A model generated the notes under the pieces. That model worked only from the letters and a program-made list of their open reading frames with translations, did no database searches and was not told the origin of the DNA. From positions 83,361 through 147,360 of the forward strand of contig NZ_CAMYMD010000100.1 of NCBI RefSeq assembly GCF_947259555.1: DNA of 64,000 bases, given 5' to 3'. Numbering within the stretch: the stretch's first letter is position 1; every line of letters begins with the position of its first letter. Shown here one piece after another: positions 60,285 through 64,000 of the stretch. This stretch comes from an uncultured Roseovarius sp. (GTDB taxonomy: Bacteria > Pseudomonadota > Alphaproteobacteria > Rhodobacterales > Rhodobacteraceae). The position numbers were made by a program, and so were the translations under genes.

Positions 60285-60685
60285 GTGGCCTCGTTCTCAA
60301 ACTTGGACCCAAGGAAAGGGTGCTCATAAACGGTGCCGTCATAGAAAACGGTGAGCGGCGTTCGCGGCTCTCGATCATGACACCCGACGCACATATCTTG
60401 AGGCTGCGCGATGCCATCCGTCCCGAGGAGGCGACGACTCCGGTCCGCAGGGTATGCTACGCCCTTCAGTTGATTCTTTCCGGCGATAGCGACCCTGAGC
60501 AAGCACATCATCAACTCTTGCGGCGCATCGAAGAGTTGAGCCAGATCTTGCGGGACCATGACAGCCGAACGCTCTTGGGTCACGCGACGGAAGCCCTCGT
60601 GTCAAACGACCATTACAAGTGTCTCAAGGCATTGCGCGCCTTACTGCCGCGTGAAGAGCGGCTCTTGGTACATCGCGCATCATGA
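60281..60685 (+). CDS. flbT: Flagellin translation repressor FlbT
   Basis: A 134-residue RNA-binding regulator: LVLKLGPKERVLINGAVIENGERRSRLSIMTPDAHILRLRDAIRPEEATTPVRRVCYALQLILSGD. It binds flagellin leader mRNA in Caulobacter. The frame is open upstream, but the ATG at 60281 overlaps the flaF stop and gives the normal FlbT length. Its end overlaps the next gene by four bases. Confidence 0.92.
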   Translation: MSGLVLKLGPKERVLINGAVIENGERRSRLSIMTPDAHILRLRDAIRPEEATTPVRRVCYALQLILSGDSDPEQAHHQLLRRIEELSQILRDHDSRTLLGHATEALVSNDHYKCLKALRALLPREERLLVHRAS

Positions 60686-61485
60686 ATTTCGAACCAGTCC
60701 TTCCGCTGGGCGGCCTTCCGGGATGGGCGCTGCTGAACCGTACGTTGGAGCGGCAAACCGATCTCTTCAACAAATCCCCTCAAATCGTACGTGACACAGA
60801 GTACTTTGAACTAACCATCGGCAGTATAAAGACACCCGAAGCACTTGTGTCGGATCGCCGCCTTTTGAGGGTAGCACTCGGGGCCTTCGGGCTTCAGGAT
60901 GATATCGACAGCCGCGCTTTCATCCGGACAATCCTCGAAGAGGGCACACTCGATGACGATGCGCTCGCCAACCGCCTGTCAGATGACCGTTACAAGCAAC
61001 TCGCCCAAGCGTTCGCGTTCGCGGACCGCCCTGTGCCACGAACGCAGTTATCTAGTTTTGGCACTGAAATAACCGCGCAATTCCGCCGCAGGCAGTTCGA
61101 GGTTGCGGTCGGGGATCAAAACGAGGCACTTCGCCTCGCATTGAACGCCAAGCGCGAGCTCGGTGACATTGCCAGCGACACCGCCGCCGAGGACACGCGC
61201 TGGTTCCGTGTTCTTGGAAACGAACCGTTGCGCCGTATCTTCGAGGTCGCGCTTGGATTGCCGGATAGTTTCGCGCAGTTGGATCTTGACAGGCAGCTGG
61301 ACGAGATCAAATCCCGCGCCGCGCGCCAGCTCGATATCAGCTCCTTGTCGGATCTGATAGACCCTGACCTTCAGGATGATGTGATCCGAAGGTTTCTTCT
61401 GCGTGATCAGGTTGCCGAGATCAACGTCCGGTCTTCTCAATCCATAGCACTCACCCTGCTGCAATCCGTGCCCAGGCGGTTCTGA
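60682..61485 (+). CDS. DUF1217 flagellar-cluster protein
   Basis: A 267-residue helical protein with QIVRDTEYFELTIGSIKTPEALVSDRRLLRVALGAFGLQDDIDSRAFIRTILEEGTLDDDALANRLSDDRYKQLAQAFAF, the DUF1217 pattern. The family is found in alphaproteobacterial flagellar clusters and has no defined role. It is last in the fliC-flaF-flbT transcript, coupled by ATGA to flbT. A 170-base spacer with no clear element follows. Confidence 0.85.
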   Translation: MNFEPVLPLGGLPGWALLNRTLERQTDLFNKSPQIVRDTEYFELTIGSIKTPEALVSDRRLLRVALGAFGLQDDIDSRAFIRTILEEGTLDDDALANRLSDDRYKQLAQAFAFADRPVPRTQLSSFGTEITAQFRRRQFEVAVGDQNEALRLALNAKRELGDIASDTAAEDTRWFRVLGNEPLRRIFEVALGLPDSFAQLDLDRQLDEIKSRAARQLDISSLSDLIDPDLQDDVIRRFLLRDQVAEINVRSSQSIALTLLQSVPRRF

Positions 61486-61655
61486 AGAGCAACATGCCTG
61501 TTGGTCATGTCTGTACATGCGGAACGATATCCACCGATCAGCGTGATAACGGGTGGCATGCGGCCATGAGGGCACAGGAGGAGAGCTTTGTAAATTTCCC
61601 GTTGCATTCACGGTCAGGCAACAGCCCTATGGACTAAATCCAACAGGAGGATCGA

Positions 61656-61892
61656 ATGCGCTGCGTCTTCATCAACATCCGCTGCAAACCGGGCCAGTCC
61701 TACCACGTGGCAGAGGCTATTGCCTTGCGTGAAATTCACTCAGAGCTCCACTCCACTTCAGGTCCATTTGATCTATTGATGAAACTCTACATCCCGGAGG
61801 ACGAGGATGTCGGGAAATATATCAACGATAATTTGCTGGATATCCCGAGCATCGAAAGAACCGAGACAACGCTGACATTCAAGGCGTTCTGA
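61656..61892 (+). CDS. Stand-alone Lrp/AsnC effector-domain protein
   Basis: A 78-residue protein that consists only of the Lrp ligand-binding (RAM) domain: MRCVFINIRCKPGQSYHVAEAIALREIHSELHSTSGPFDLLMKLYIPEDEDVGKYINDNLLDIPSIERTETTLTFKAF. There is no HTH. Such proteins may mix with full Lrp regulators or act as small-molecule sensors. The ATG follows AGGAGG. It lies alone between the flagellar operon and the adenine deaminase gene. Confidence 0.83.
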   Translation: MRCVFINIRCKPGQSYHVAEAIALREIHSELHSTSGPFDLLMKLYIPEDEDVGKYINDNLLDIPSIERTETTLTFKAF

Positions 61893-62067
61893 AGAGGACG
61901 GCGCCAGCGCGCCACTGGGTTTGACTGGCTCCCGAGAGTCGATCAGAGCGGTGCAACCGGCCTTCTACGTGAATGCTTGGGGCACCCGGCGCTCACAATC
62001 GAAGACCGATATTGCACCCGTCAAGGTCACCAACATCCGATCATCACAATGCAAACGCCCTTGGTCC

Positions 62068-63762
62068 CTAAACGATCAATTCGAACCGCGTCACATCCAC
62101 CAGCCCCCGGTCGGTGATCTTGAGCGCCGGAATCACCGGCAGCGCCAGAAACGCCAGTTGCAGGAACGGCTCCTGCAACGTGACGCCGAGCGATTTCGCC
62201 GCCGCGCGCAGAGCCTCCAGCCGGTCGCGCACCGCCTCAAAAGGCTCAAGGCTCATCAGCCCCGCAACCGGCAACGGTAGTTCGGCCAGCACCTGGCCCC
62301 GATGCGCCACGACAAAGCCGCCCTCGATCTCCGACATCCGGTTCACGGCAAGGGCCATGTCGTCATAGCCCACCCCCACGCAGGCGATATTGTGGTGATC
62401 GTGACAGACGGTCGAGGCGATGGCCCCGTCCTGCAATCCGAAACCACGCACGAAACCCGTCGCGATATTGCCGTTGCGCCCATGCCGCTCGACCACTGCG
62501 ATGCGCACCAGATCGCGGGCGGAATCGGGGCGCTTGTCGCCATCCTGCGGTGCAATGTCCTCATGCAGATGTTCAGTCAGGATCTTGCCTTCGAGGATGC
62601 CGATAACATCGGTCTCGGCGCGGTTACCGGTGTGGCGGAAATCCTGCGGCATCACCGCCCGCGCCTTGACCGAATGGCGGCCCACCGGCGCGACGGTCTC
62701 ACGCGCGTCAAACGCCGCGTCATCCGCCACCACACCCCCGCACAGCACCAGCCGCGCGTCGCACGTCTCCAGCGATCCGAGGGCCACGATATCCGCCCGC
62801 CGCCCCGGTGCGATCAGCCCCCGGTCGCGCAGCCCGAACGCCTCGGCCCCCGACAAAGACGCCGCGCGATAGACGGCAAGCGGCGAGGCGCCTTGCGCGA
62901 TCAGCACCCGGATCATGTGGTCGAGATGCCCCTCCTCGGCGATATCCAGTGGATTGCGGTCATCGGTGCACAGACACATGTAGGGCGCGGTGATGTCGCT
63001 CAGCAGCGGCGCGAGCGCATCGAGATCCTTGCTGACAGAGCCTTCCCGGATCAGCACGCGCATGCCCTTTTGCAGCTTTTCGCGCGCTTCTTCGGCGGTG
63101 GTCGCCTCATGTTCGGTGCGGATACCCGCCGCGCAATAGGCATTCAGGTCGCACCCCGAAAGCTGCGGGCAATGCCCGTCCATATGCCCCCCCTCGAAGA
63201 GCCGCAGCTTGGCCATCATGCCGGGGTCGCGATGGATGACGCCGGGGTAATTCATCACCTCGGCCAGCCCGATGCCCGAAGGATGGCCCATCACCTCTTG
63301 CAAGTCGTCAGCCCCGATCTCGGCCCCTGCCGTCTCCATCTCCGTCGAAGGCACGCAAGACGAAAGCTGCACCCGGATGTCCATCACCGTATGCTCTGAT
63401 GCGGCTTGAAAATACCGGATGCCGTCCAGCCCCATCACATTGGCGATCTCATGCGGGTCGCAGATCGCGGTGGTCACGCCACGCGGGGTGACGCAGCGGT
63501 CGAACTCAAACGGCGTGACAAGCGAGCTTTCGATATGCAGATGCGTGTCGATGAAGCCCGGAACGAGGATGAGGCCGGTGACATCGATCACCTTGCTCCC
63601 CTCATACTCGGCCCCGATGCCGACGATGGTATCACCGCAGATCGCCACGTCTCCCGCGATCATCGCACCGGTGATGAGGTCGAACACCTCGCCCCCGCGC
63701 AGCACCAGATCGGCGGGCGCGTCGCCCCGGCCTTGTGCAATACGTGTTTCGAGATCGGCCAT
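62068..63762 (-). CDS. ade: Adenine deaminase
   Basis: A 564-residue amidohydrolase that converts adenine to hypoxanthine and ammonia. The metal site begins with [11 protein letters not shown] (the HxH pair), followed by [14 protein letters not shown], and a C-terminal [12 protein letters not shown]. Length and N-terminal layout ([24 protein letters not shown]) fit Ade rather than adenosine deaminase. No permease or regulator is adjacent. The 238 bases downstream of the window's last gene start show nothing recognisable. Confidence 0.92.
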   Translation of the reverse strand: MADLETRIAQGRGDAPADLVLRGGEVFDLITGAMIAGDVAICGDTIVGIGAEYEGSKVIDVTGLILVPGFIDTHLHIESSLVTPFEFDRCVTPRGVTTAICDPHEIANVMGLDGIRYFQAASEHTVMDIRVQLSSCVPSTEMETAGAEIGADDLQEVMGHPSGIGLAEVMNYPGVIHRDPGMMAKLRLFEGGHMDGHCPQLSGCDLNAYCAAGIRTEHEATTAEEAREKLQKGMRVLIREGSVSKDLDALAPLLSDITAPYMCLCTDDRNPLDIAEEGHLDHMIRVLIAQGASPLAVYRAASLSGAEAFGLRDRGLIAPGRRADIVALGSLETCDARLVLCGGVVADDAAFDARETVAPVGRHSVKARAVMPQDFRHTGNRAETDVIGILEGKILTEHLHEDIAPQDGDKRPDSARDLVRIAVVERHGRNGNIATGFVRGFGLQDGAIASTVCHDHHNIACVGVGYDDMALAVNRMSEIEGGFVVAHRGQVLAELPLPVAGLMSLEPFEAVRDRLEALRAAAKSLGVTLQEPFLQLAFLALPVIPALKITDRGLVDVTRFELIV

Positions 63763-64000
63763 GTGTCACCCTCCGGCTGTCACGCGCAAGTGTTGCGCGG
63801 GTGACGCTGCGGGGCAAGCCCGAAGGTGAGCTTGGATCAGGTTGCGCATGTCTATATTGGCCTTGAGCGGACCTTCATTGCTAACGAGACAAGCCGCGCG
63901 GTGCCTGACCGCCGGGTGGGCGCAGCAACCTCTGTGGATCGCACTTTATGCCAGCCAAGCACTCCCGCGTTTTCAATGGCTTGAAACGTTGCAAAAGCGC

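Noticed and set aside
1..64000. tRNA, rRNA, CRISPR array or intact insertion sequence
   Set aside because: I found no cloverleaf, no rRNA-like tract, no regularly spaced repeats and no complete transposase gene by eye.

Overview
The window looks like a chromosomal segment of a high-GC alphaproteobacterium, most likely a marine Rhodobacteraceae (Roseobacter-group) species. The evidence is the flagellin-FlaF-FlbT-DUF1217 gene order with a CheL-type rod-binding protein, the ybjN-proC-csaA backbone block, the TauR/Xsc/SoeABC sulfonate module, and many stacked ABC importers with oxidative catabolic operons. All calls come from reading the sequence; no database search was run.

Layout. (1) 1-20.4 kb is a catabolic block: a HAD hydrolase, a peptide/opine-type ABC importer, an Lrp regulator, two DAO-family flavoproteins, a LysR regulator, HyuA/HyuB (hydantoinase/oxoprolinase), a small 2Fe-2S protein and an HcnB/OoxA-like flavoprotein, then two aldehyde dehydrogenases around a tartrate/isopropylmalate-type dehydrogenase. 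The three chains of an opine-oxidase-like enzyme are split over divergent transcripts. Two nearly identical 17-bp palindromes beside the LysR gene suggest that one regulator joins them. (2) 20.7-33.0 kb is a second block: a GntR repressor, a complete branched-chain-type ABC importer, an Asp/Glu/hydantoin racemase, and a divergent operon of DUF1185, alpha/beta hydrolase, flavin reductase, luciferase-like monooxygenase and aldehyde dehydrogenase, with a LysR regulator. It resembles the Rut pyrimidine pathway in logic but not in content. (3) 33.4-36.4 kb is housekeeping (YbjN, ProC, CsaA, hydroxyacid dehydrogenase, RidA). (4) 36.5-38.7 kb holds a DoxX-like protein and a visibly AT-richer pair, a glucokinase-like kinase and an HTH protein with two membrane helices. 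(5) 38.7-40.1 kb is a small ABM/NIPSNAP operon with a divergent ArsR regulator. (6) 40.2-49.6 kb is TauR, Xsc, AckA and SoeABC: sulfoacetaldehyde is cleaved to acetyl phosphate and sulfite, the first is used to make ATP and the second is oxidised to sulfate. A 49-residue membrane ORF sits between soeA and soeB with ATGA overlaps at both ends. (7) 49.6-55.6 kb is mixed: small membrane proteins, a Tat-exported cyclase, a secreted esterase, an ABC exporter, a small exported protein and a kinase-like phosphotransferase. (8) 55.7-61.5 kb is flagellar: FlgD, FliK, CheL, FlgN-like, flagellin, FlaF, FlbT and DUF1217. (9) 61.6-63.8 kb holds a stand-alone Lrp effector domain and adenine deaminase.

Non-coding features include two identical 104-bp double-hairpin repeats placed in convergent intergenic regions, several near-perfect operator palindromes, a stem-loop after an importer gene, a strong terminator at 54.27 kb, and a probable insertion-sequence scar at 33.0-33.2 kb. 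I saw no rRNA, tRNA, CRISPR array or intact transposase.
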